Below, in pieces: positions 32,600 through 39,749 of a stretch of DNA of 39,749 nt; position 1 is the stretch's first letter, and every line of letters begins with the position of its first letter. The notes beneath the pieces were generated by a model, which was not told where the DNA came from, searched no databases, and worked only from the letters and a program-made list of their open reading frames with translations. The stretch lies in contig CACWKX010000019.1 of NCBI GenBank assembly GCA_902761585.1, positions 1 through 39,749 of the forward strand, read 5' to 3'. Origin of the DNA: an uncultured Lachnospiraceae bacterium (GTDB lineage: Bacteria; Bacillota; Clostridia; Lachnospirales; Lachnospiraceae). The position numbers and the translations under genes are program-made.

Positions 32600-34915
32600 A
32601 TGGAGAAGAGAAAATCAGCGATAGAAAAGGTGGTAATCGAAGGCCGCTCTTATGACCATGAAGAGTTTGAGCCTACGTTTATAAACTTTTTCTTTGGAAG
32701 AAACGGTGCGGGTAAATCAACAATATCAGAAATGATCCAGGCAAATACCGGACTCACTTGGAGATCCGGACAGACGGTGGACGACTACAACGTGCTGGCT
32801 TATGATCAGCAGTTCATCAGTGATCATTTTTCTAATTTTGATGACCTTGCCGGAGTATTTACGCTGAACAAGGTAAATATAGAAACACAGAAGAAGCTGG
32901 ATCAGCTTTCAAAGGATAAGGATAAGCTGCTGGGTGATCTGGGTAAAAAGAATGAGGCGATAGATCAAAAGAAAGAAGCACGGGACGGACTTAAGACTGA
33001 TAGCCAGACAAGAATGATGCGACTGACGGATTCCGTCAGGAAGAAGTTTGATCTTGCGATGACCGGAAAGAAAATCGCAAAGACCTTCTGCCCGGAGGTC
33101 GAGAAAAAACAGCCGGTAGAGCACAAAGAAGATGAAATCATGGAGCTCTATGAGGTTGCATATGGAAAGAGCGCGCAAACTTATCCGTCACTGAAGAAAT
33201 CAAATGAGTATCCCGGAAAATATGACCTTTCTGGAGCCTCCTATCTTGGCCAGCCCATCGTAAGTACAAGCGATACTCAGTTTGCCAGAGTGATGGAGAA
33301 GCTGGGTAATACCGATTGGGTTAAAGAAGGTCATACGAAATATTTAAAGAAGGCAGATGGGATATGTCCTTTCTGTCATAATCCGCTGGATCATCAGCAC
33401 TTTGAGCAGGAGCTGAAAGCCTGCTTTGATGAAGAATATCAGGACAGTGTAAATGCTGTGGCTGCTTTCCAGTCTGCATATACCAGCATGACAGAAGAAA
33501 TGCTCAGAATACTGGATGAAAACACATCCAGTGATTTTCCGCGTGCAGATTTTACTGTTTATAAGGAAAAGCTGGAGCGTCTGAAAACCATTATTCAGAG
33601 TAACCTTCGGTTGATCCAAAAGAAGGTTGATAAACCGGCAGACAAAGTAGAGCTACAGGATATAGATACTTTGGTTGCCGAGATTGATGCGATTGTTGAT
33701 GAGATCAACGCACTTATCAAGACAAATAATGATGCTTTCAACAAAAAGAAAGAGACCAAGATCAAATGCGACAAAATGCTGTGGGAGCATCTGGCATTTC
33801 TGGTCAAAGATGAGATTGCAGATTACAAGGCAAAAGACGCTGCAATAGAAGCAGAGATCAAGGCAATCGAAAAGGAAAAGGGCACACTCCGTCAGAACTA
33901 TCTGGATAAGGAGGCGGAGATAAAGAAAGAGAGCGGTAATACCGTCAATACGGATGAAGCATTTGAGAGCATGAATGCCATGCTGAAGGACTCCGGCTTC
34001 CAGGGCTTCTCCCTTCGCAAGAAACCGGGTGTTAAGAACCGTTATGAAGTGGTTCGTGACGGCAATAAGCCGGTCAAGCGTCTGAGTGAAGGCGAAAGAA
34101 ACTTTATTGCGTTCCTGTACTTCTATCATCTGGTTAAGGGCAGCGGAGCTGCAGATGCGGCTATCTTTACCTCGACCGGTGAAGTTACAGATGTAATGGA
34201 CAGAAGAGATAAGATCGTCGTGATCGATGATCCGGTTACCAGCATGGACAGCGGCACTCTGTTCATTGTGAGCTCTATGGTCAGAGAAATGATCAGCGTG
34301 TGCCACAACAATATTGAAGTGCTGCATCCGGATATCACCGGTTCCTATATCAAGCAGATATTTATTCTGACGCACAATGCGTACTTCCATCGTGAGGTAA
34401 CATACAACATGGTGGAATACTACGACTGCGTTACATTCTACATGGTAAGGAAGACGGATAATCATTCTTCCATCACGCCATGCATTGAGAAGGCGAAGGA
34501 ACTTTCGGAGGATGATAGGAACGTGAATCCGGTCCAGAACGCCTACACAGCACTTTGGACTGAGTATCAGGAACTGACTTCTTCAATTCCGCTGTTGAAT
34601 GTAATCCGCAGGATACTTCAATACTATTTCCTGGAGCTCTGCGGATACCAGGGCAGCAACATCCGGGATATTATCCTGAAGAAAAACAAGAGTGAGTTCA
34701 TTAAGAAGAGGGCCGATGGAACGATTGATGATACGGACTACCATCTGGCAAGCTCTATGCTTTCTTACATTGATAATGAATGCAGCTTTATCGATGGATT
34801 CAACCTTGTCCAAGAAGCTGTGGATCCGGAGCAGTACCGTAAGGTAATGAAGAAGATCTTTGAAAAGCTGGACCAGAGCCAGCATTATCGGATGATGACC
34901 CATGAAAGCAAATAA
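32600..34915 (+). CDS. AAA_13/RloC-PrrC-like ABC-type ATPase with zinc-hook motif
   Basis: A 771-residue ABC-class ATPase. Walker A is FGRNGAGKST (about 33-41). A split coiled-coil region (about 95-480) contains CPFC (Cys256, Cys259), like the zinc hook of RloC and Rad50. The head resumes with signature LSEGERN (about 495-501), Walker B IVVIDDPVTSMDS (Asp543-Asp544) and H-loop THN (His592). About 180 C-terminal residues follow, where RloC/PrrC relatives carry an anticodon nuclease; the Arg-x3-Glu...His pattern of PrrC is not evident here, so the effector is uncertain. The start at 32600 follows AAGGAAGGA; a frame open from 32564 overlaps the HTH gene. Likely a phage-damage sensor causing abortive infection. 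Confidence 0.8.
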   Translation: MEKRKSAIEKVVIEGRSYDHEEFEPTFINFFFGRNGAGKSTISEMIQANTGLTWRSGQTVDDYNVLAYDQQFISDHFSNFDDLAGVFTLNKVNIETQKKLDQLSKDKDKLLGDLGKKNEAIDQKKEARDGLKTDSQTRMMRLTDSVRKKFDLAMTGKKIAKTFCPEVEKKQPVEHKEDEIMELYEVAYGKSAQTYPSLKKSNEYPGKYDLSGASYLGQPIVSTSDTQFARVMEKLGNTDWVKEGHTKYLKKADGICPFCHNPLDHQHFEQELKACFDEEYQDSVNAVAAFQSAYTSMTEEMLRILDENTSSDFPRADFTVYKEKLERLKTIIQSNLRLIQKKVDKPADKVELQDIDTLVAEIDAIVDEINALIKTNNDAFNKKKETKIKCDKMLWEHLAFLVKDEIADYKAKDAAIEAEIKAIEKEKGTLRQNYLDKEAEIKKESGNTVNTDEAFESMNAMLKDSGFQGFSLRKKPGVKNRYEVVRDGNKPVKRLSEGERNFIAFLYFYHLVKGSGAADAAIFTSTGEVTDVMDRRDKIVVIDDPVTSMDSGTLFIVSSMVREMISVCHNNIEVLHPDITGSYIKQIFILTHNAYFHREVTYNMVEYYDCVTFYMVRKTDNHSSITPCIEKAKELSEDDRNVNPVQNAYTALWTEYQELTSSIPLLNVIRRILQYYFLELCGYQGSNIRDIILKKNKSEFIKKRADGTIDDTDYHLASSMLSYIDNECSFIDGFNLVQEAVDPEQYRKVMKKIFEKLDQSQHYRMMTHESK

Positions 34916-35011
34916 GCATATTAGAGAAAAATATCATTAAGAATAATCTAATTGATTTATTTAGCTAAGAACAGATAAACAAGATGAGGTATGGCTTGGA
35001 AGGAGGAGCGC
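34916..35011 (+). other. A/T-rich gap between ATPase and McrB genes
   Basis: The only sizeable gap of the operon (96 bases), very A/T-rich, with the McrB ribosome site GGAAGGAGGAG at its end. No terminator hairpin and no convincing promoter were seen; an internal promoter cannot be excluded. Confidence 0.4.
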
Positions 35012-37861
35012 ATGATTGATTTAGAAAAACTGAATCCCATATTGGAAGGATACAAGGCGTACTTTCCGAGCCATTGGGATGATGAGAAATATAAGTGGGA
35101 GGCTATCAAGCACTTCCAGGATCATTGGGATATTGATGCCGATAACTTTGGAGAGATGTTTAAGCAGGCAACAGATAAGACATTCAATCTGTTGGCATCC
35201 GGCTACGCTTATCCGCGTGGCATGATCACAAACTTCGCAAAAGCTGATGATGAAGCAACAAGGGCAATGTTCCGGAATCTGTTTGATGAATCACAGGATC
35301 TTGCTGCGAGGGTAGATGCTTTCCAGACGGCAGCAGAAGAAATGCGTGCAAAGTATGACGATGGTACCTGGAGAAATCATTATCAGAACACAAACGCCAT
35401 CAGCACTTATCTCTGGCTGCGTTATCCGGACAAGTATTATATTTATAAGTATGAACTGTTCCGGGCAGCAGCAAGAGAGTTGTCATCTGATTACATGCCA
35501 AAGAAAAATGGATCCGTGGAGACTTTGATCGGCGGTTTTCAGATGTATGACGAAATCTGTGAAGCCATTAAAGCTAATCCGGAGATAGTGGAGCTTTTCA
35601 GGAAGGGGATAACAGCGAGTTGTTATCCTGATCCGGAACTGAAGACCGCCACTATAGATGTCGGGTTCTATCTTGCACGTTTTTATCTGAGCGCCCAGAA
35701 TGCAGAGAAGGATGAGAATGAATGGTTTCCGAAGCCGGAGGACTACACGCCGGAGCTTGGTGTTGAGGACTGGGTTGATCTACTGAACGACAGCGAGGTG
35801 TTTACAGAGAGTAGCCTGAAGATTGTCAAACGAATGAAAGACTATGGCGGTGCTGCTACGTGCACACAGCTTTCCATCAAATATGGTGATGGAGCTTATT
35901 TCTATAATACCGGATCTCAGTCCCTTGCCAAGCGTATTGCCAAGAAGACCGGATGCCCGGTGATGACAAGGGATGCCGATAATGCGAGATGGTGGCCGAT
36001 TCTTTATATGGGCAGGGATGCCGGTAAAAATGATGAAGGAGTTTATATATGGCGCTTAAGGGATGAGCTTTCTGAAGCGCTTGATAAAGTGGACTTAAGT
36101 GAGATTCCATTGTATGCGGATAGTGCGCCGGCTATATGGAAAATTAGTCACGGATCTATATCGGAGGATAACAGGACTCTCTTTGAAGATCGTAAAGTGG
36201 CTGTTGTACACAGTACCACAAAGGCGATGGCCGGTTCTAAAGTTTCGCAAGGCGAAAACTTTATGGACAGCATAAAGAAGGGTGACTATTTCTATCTTTG
36301 CTATGGAAATAGCATCAGGTTCCTTGGACAGTTTACTTCTGACAAGGCGGTACTGAACCCTGAAATGGAAGACGGATGGTATGAGAGAGATTATCGTGTA
36401 ATTGCTAAATCAAAAGACACGGCACCGTATTCTGGAGCACATAAATGGTGGTCTCCGGATTTCAACTCTACCTGCATTAAAATTGAGAAAGATGATCAGC
36501 CACTATTTGAGTCAGAAATATTACAACCATACTTTGATATGACCTTGAACAAGCTATTTGGTGATACCGATCCAGATATGAAATATTGGTGGCTGACTGC
36601 TAATCCGAAGATCTGGAGTTTCGCTGATCTTAAGGTCGGTGAAGAGCAGAGCTATACGCTATATAACGAAAATGGTCATAAGAGACGCATCTTCCAGAAT
36701 TTCCTTGATGCAAAGGTCGGTGATATCGTCATTGGTTATGAAGCAAATCCTGTAAAGAAGGTAGTTGCGCTTGCTAAGATTACGCAGGCCAATGATGGGA
36801 AGTCTATTTATTTTGAAAAAACAGAAGGCCTGACATCGCCTATCGAATATCTGGATCTGAAAGCGTGTCCGGAACTTGAGAAGATGGAGTTCTTTGTTCA
36901 GCCGAACGGAAGCTTGTTCAAGCTTACTAAAGGCGAATTTGATTTCATCATGGATATTATTCGTGATGATAATCCGCTTAAACAGGCTGATGCTTCAATA
37001 CAGAAATACACAAAGGAAGATTTCCTCAATAAGGTTTATATGACCGAGGAGCGCTATGACGTACTGGAGGCACTTCTCAGAAATAAGAAGAACATTATCC
37101 TGCAGGGCGCGCCTGGTGTCGGAAAGACCTTTACAGCAAAGAAACTGGCATACGCCATGATGGGAGAGGTAGATGACTCCCGTATAGAGATGGTTCAGTT
37201 CCACCAGAATTATTCCTATGAGGATTTCATCATGGGGTATCGTCCGGACGGATCTGATTTCAAGCTCACAGACGGTATCTTCTATAGGTTCTGCCAGACG
37301 GCTGCAAATCATCCGGACAAGGAATTCTTCTTTATTATCGATGAAATCAACCGAGGAAATATGAGCAAAATCTTCGGTGAATTGCTTATGCTGATAGAGA
37401 AGGATTATCGTGGAACCAAGGCAACACTGGCCTATAGCGGAATGCCTTTCTCTGTGCCGGAGAATCTGTTCATCATCGGTATGATGAATACGGCAGATCG
37501 AAGTCTTGCGATGATCGACTATGCACTCAGGAGAAGGTTCAGTTTCTTTGAAATGGAGCCGGGATTTAATTCAGAGGGATTCACTAAGTATCAGAATGGG
37601 TTTGCAAACGAAACCTTCAATGCGCTGATTGACCAGATCAAGGCACTGAATAAAGAGATAACAGATGATAAGTCGCTTGGACGCGGATTCCAGATCGGCC
37701 ATAGCTATTTCTGCGGAAGAGAGGAAGCCGGCTGCACTGATGAGTGGATGCGTTCTGTTGTAGAATTTGATATTTTGCCTATGCTTGGAGAGTACTGGTT
37801 CGATGAGCCGGATAAGCTTTCCAGATGGGAAAAGAATTTGCGTGGAGTGTTTGATGATTAA
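35012..37861 (+). CDS. mcrB: McrB-type GTPase with N-terminal PUA/EVE-like reader domains
   Basis: A 949-residue McrB-like restriction motor. The start at 35012 follows GGAAGGAGGAG. Residues 1-370 are an N-terminal region found in many Firmicute McrB proteins (NTNAISTYLWLRYPDKYYIY). A PUA/EVE-like segment lies around 390-500 (VAVVHSTTKAMAGSKVS, GDYFYLCYGNSIRFLGQF), and a clear EVE-like domain around 522-660 (KYWWLTANPKIWSFADL, FQNFLDAKVGDIVIGYEANP). EVE-type domains bind modified bases. The AAA+ motor has Walker A GAPGVGKT (699-706), Walker B FFFIIDEINRG (Asp777-Glu778) and the GTP-specific MNTADRS (825-831). It recognises modified DNA and drives McrC. Overlaps mcrC by eight bases. Confidence 0.9.
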   Translation: MIDLEKLNPILEGYKAYFPSHWDDEKYKWEAIKHFQDHWDIDADNFGEMFKQATDKTFNLLASGYAYPRGMITNFAKADDEATRAMFRNLFDESQDLAARVDAFQTAAEEMRAKYDDGTWRNHYQNTNAISTYLWLRYPDKYYIYKYELFRAAARELSSDYMPKKNGSVETLIGGFQMYDEICEAIKANPEIVELFRKGITASCYPDPELKTATIDVGFYLARFYLSAQNAEKDENEWFPKPEDYTPELGVEDWVDLLNDSEVFTESSLKIVKRMKDYGGAATCTQLSIKYGDGAYFYNTGSQSLAKRIAKKTGCPVMTRDADNARWWPILYMGRDAGKNDEGVYIWRLRDELSEALDKVDLSEIPLYADSAPAIWKISHGSISEDNRTLFEDRKVAVVHSTTKAMAGSKVSQGENFMDSIKKGDYFYLCYGNSIRFLGQFTSDKAVLNPEMEDGWYERDYRVIAKSKDTAPYSGAHKWWSPDFNSTCIKIEKDDQPLFESEILQPYFDMTLNKLFGDTDPDMKYWWLTANPKIWSFADLKVGEEQSYTLYNENGHKRRIFQNFLDAKVGDIVIGYEANPVKKVVALAKITQANDGKSIYFEKTEGLTSPIEYLDLKACPELEKMEFFVQPNGSLFKLTKGEFDFIMDIIRDDNPLKQADASIQKYTKEDFLNKVYMTEERYDVLEALLRNKKNIILQGAPGVGKTFTAKKLAYAMMGEVDDSRIEMVQFHQNYSYEDFIMGYRPDGSDFKLTDGIFYRFCQTAANHPDKEFFFIIDEINRGNMSKIFGELLMLIEKDYRGTKATLAYSGMPFSVPENLFIIGMMNTADRSLAMIDYALRRRFSFFEMEPGFNSEGFTKYQNGFANETFNALIDQIKALNKEITDDKSLGRGFQIGHSYFCGREEAGCTDEWMRSVVEFDILPMLGEYWFDEPDKLSRWEKNLRGVFDD

Positions 37862-38930
37862 GGATAAAAGCATATTCATCAAAAATATATACTATATGCT
37901 TTCCTATGCATTTCAAATTTTGAAGCAGTCAAATTATGATGAGGTTGCTTCGGAGAAGTTTGATAATGCACAGGACCTTTTTGCTGCAATTCTTAGCAAG
38001 GGTATCGCGCAACAGTTAAAACAAGGACTATACCGCGAATACATTACAAAGAATGAAACGCTCTCTGTTATGCGTGGCAAGCTGGATATGCCGGAAACTA
38101 TACGGAACCGGATCCAGCACAAACAGAAGCTGGCTTGTGAATTCGATGAGCTGTCAGAGAATAATCTGTTGAACCAGATTCTTAAAACCACAATCCATTA
38201 CCTTCTTATCGATGATGGTGTTGATTTTGAACGAAAAGTGGCATTAAAGAAGTTGCTGGTTTTCTTCGATGGAATAGAGCAGCTTGATCCTTCGGAAATA
38301 CCATGGAGCCGCATTCATTATCAGCGGAATAGTAAGAATTATGAGCTCTTGATTAATGTCTGCTACTTCGTATTGGATGGCATGCTTCAGACCACCGAAA
38401 AAGGTGAGTATAAGATGGCTGCATTCTCTGATGATCATATGGCAAAACTCTATGAGAAGTTCATTTTGGAATACTATCATCAGCATCATACTTATCTGTC
38501 AGAGGTCAAGGCTGGGCAAGTTAAATGGGATCTCGTAGGTGAAAACAGTGAGTCTATGATACGGTTCCTTCCTGTTATGCAGACAGATATAATGCTACGA
38601 CTGAAAGAGAAGATCCTTATCATAGACGCAAAATATTACGGAAGAACACTACAGAAGCAGTTTGATAAGTATTCCCTTCATTCTGGTAATGTTTATCAGG
38701 TATTCACCTATGTTAAGAACCAGGATAAGGACAATACTGGAAATGTAGCGGGTATCCTTCTATATGCGAAGACGGATGAGGATATCACTCCGGACTGCAT
38801 GTTTAACATGGGAGGGAATCAGATAGGGGCGAAAACGCTGGATCTGAATAAGGATTTTCCGCTGATTGCAGCTCAGCTGGATAAGCTGGCAGAGGATTAT
38901 TTTCAAAGGGAGAAGGCTGTAAATGAATGA
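37854..38930 (+). CDS. mcrC: McrC endonuclease subunit
   Basis: A 358-residue nuclease subunit of the McrBC complex. The start at 37854 (GGAG at 37844-37847) overlaps the mcrB stop. The N-terminal half is helical with the McrC-typical YYMLSYAFQILKQSN and EYITKNETLSVMRGKLDMPETI. The PD-(D/E)xK nuclease core is MQTDIMLRLKEKILIIDAKYY, with catalytic Asp, Asp and Lys (DAK). McrC cleaves DNA when two McrBC assemblies collide. Length is normal and no frameshift is seen, so the system looks functional. Confidence 0.92.
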   Translation: MIKDKSIFIKNIYYMLSYAFQILKQSNYDEVASEKFDNAQDLFAAILSKGIAQQLKQGLYREYITKNETLSVMRGKLDMPETIRNRIQHKQKLACEFDELSENNLLNQILKTTIHYLLIDDGVDFERKVALKKLLVFFDGIEQLDPSEIPWSRIHYQRNSKNYELLINVCYFVLDGMLQTTEKGEYKMAAFSDDHMAKLYEKFILEYYHQHHTYLSEVKAGQVKWDLVGENSESMIRFLPVMQTDIMLRLKEKILIIDAKYYGRTLQKQFDKYSLHSGNVYQVFTYVKNQDKDNTGNVAGILLYAKTDEDITPDCMFNMGGNQIGAKTLDLNKDFPLIAAQLDKLAEDYFQREKAVNE

Positions 38931-39699
38931 ATTGCAGTTCAAAAAATTGCTTATCGATACAATAAAAATCGGAGACGAACCCAATAAAGAAGAAATCATA
39001 GATTTGCTGAAATTAGTAAGTATTCGATTTGAGAAGACTGGGCAGTTTGCGTATCGAGGAGTTTGGAATCAATGCCAAGAATACATTTATATAAATATTG
39101 TTCCCGAAAAGCTGAATCAGCTAAAAAAGTATAAGGACTATATAACAAAGATTTGCTATGAAATATACCCAACAACAGATGAATATGACTTGTTTGATGT
39201 GTTTTATAAGCCAGGTGTGTTACCTGACGATGAAGAGATAAGCCAAGAAGTTCATTTTGAGCAAATACGCAGCAAGATTATAGATGAAATACGAGACGCC
39301 AAGTATGTGATTTGGATTGTAATGGCTTGGTTCACAGATCCGGTGTTATATCGAGAACTGCTAAAGAAAAAAGAGCAGGGATTAACAATTGAGATTATTC
39401 TCGACGAAAACGACGTGAACAGGAACGCTGAATTCTGTTTGGAAATTGATTTTCCAACACACTGGGTTGTAATACAATCACTTTACAAGAATATTATGCA
39501 TGAGAAATTTTGTATTATTGATTTTCAAACGGTAATTCACGGAACGTTTAATTGGACGAAAGCCGCAAATTATAACAAAGAAAATATCAGCATAGATCAT
39601 AACAGAGCTACAGCAGAAGCTTTTGCGGATGAGTTTATGAATCTTAAAAGGAGGCTTCGTGCACATGTGTGGGTAGGAAATAGCCTCTGCCTACCATAA
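38923..39699 (+). CDS. Phospholipase D-like nuclease domain protein
   Basis: A 258-residue protein. The N-terminal 100 residues are unfamiliar and rich in Lys/Tyr/Ile. The C-terminal half is a PLD-type domain: IRDAKYVIWIVMAWFTDPVLY, LTIEIILDENDVN, and the single HKD motif MHEKFCIID with GTFNWTKAANYNKENI downstream. PLD-like nucleases of this size act as dimers, each giving one HxK. Its ATG (38923) overlaps the mcrC stop by eight bases, so it is part of the McrBC transcript. It is the most A/T-rich gene of the window, which suggests a separate origin. It may degrade DNA cut by McrBC or act as a separate effector. Confidence 0.85.
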   Translation: MNELQFKKLLIDTIKIGDEPNKEEIIDLLKLVSIRFEKTGQFAYRGVWNQCQEYIYINIVPEKLNQLKKYKDYITKICYEIYPTTDEYDLFDVFYKPGVLPDDEEISQEVHFEQIRSKIIDEIRDAKYVIWIVMAWFTDPVLYRELLKKKEQGLTIEIILDENDVNRNAEFCLEIDFPTHWVVIQSLYKNIMHEKFCIIDFQTVIHGTFNWTKAANYNKENISIDHNRATAEAFADEFMNLKRRLRAHVWVGNSLCLP

Positions 39700-39749
39700 T
39701 AACAATTGAAAAGGTCATCGGACTCTCGTAATGTATAGCTGTCGAAGAA
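39700..39749 (+). other. Right edge after the PLD gene
   Basis: Fifty bases remain to the window end. No terminator or further gene start can be called. Confidence 0.4.

Noticed and set aside
1..39749. CRISPR arrays, rRNA, tRNA, insertion sequences and integrase genes
   Set aside because: None was recognised on either strand after reading the gaps between genes.

Overview
The window looks like a chromosomal segment of an anaerobic, moderately GC-rich Clostridia, most likely a member of the Lachnospiraceae. This is an inference from gene content: a PstSCAB-PhoU operon with clostridial gene order, a short GSI glutamine synthetase next to an ANTAR protein, Fe-S aldo/keto reductase, two radical SAM proteins, SPFH plus ribbon-helix-helix pair, and strong AGGAGG-type ribosome sites. 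No rRNA, tRNA, CRISPR array, integrase or insertion sequence was seen.

Bases 1-6400 hold phosphate genes: pstS, a hairpin terminator, pstC-pstA-pstB, phoU, and a secreted purple-acid-phosphatase-like enzyme whose 3' end resembles that of pstS. Bases 6500-19800 are ordinary housekeeping and envelope genes: a YibE/F membrane protein; a convergent SPFH/RHH operon with a three-repeat operator candidate; an MBOAT/SGNH acylation pair; an orphan OmpR-type regulator; an aldo/keto reductase; thrS without a TGS domain; a YhcC-type radical SAM protein; and a DNA repair pair made of a GNAT-Tag fusion and an OGG1-type glycosylase. Bases 19900-29030 hold leuS facing away from a pyrG / glutamine synthetase / ANTAR operon, followed by a PflA-like radical SAM protein and the rlmD-type rRNA methyltransferase.

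From about 29,030 to the right edge the DNA becomes visibly more A/T-rich and the content is accessory: a SymE-like toxin, a small unknown protein, a cysteine-containing sigma/HTH-like protein on the minus strand, and then a co-directional set of seven genes (30841-39699) behind one strong promoter. These are two unknown proteins sharing an NTQIGYI motif, an excisionase-type HTH protein, an AAA_13/RloC-like ATPase with a zinc-hook CxxC, a McrB GTPase with PUA/EVE-like reader domains, McrC, and a phospholipase-D-like nuclease. I read this as a composite anti-invader (restriction/abortive infection) operon. The two NTQIGYI proteins are the most likely undescribed part. The island continues past the right edge or ends just beyond it; no boundary was identified there.
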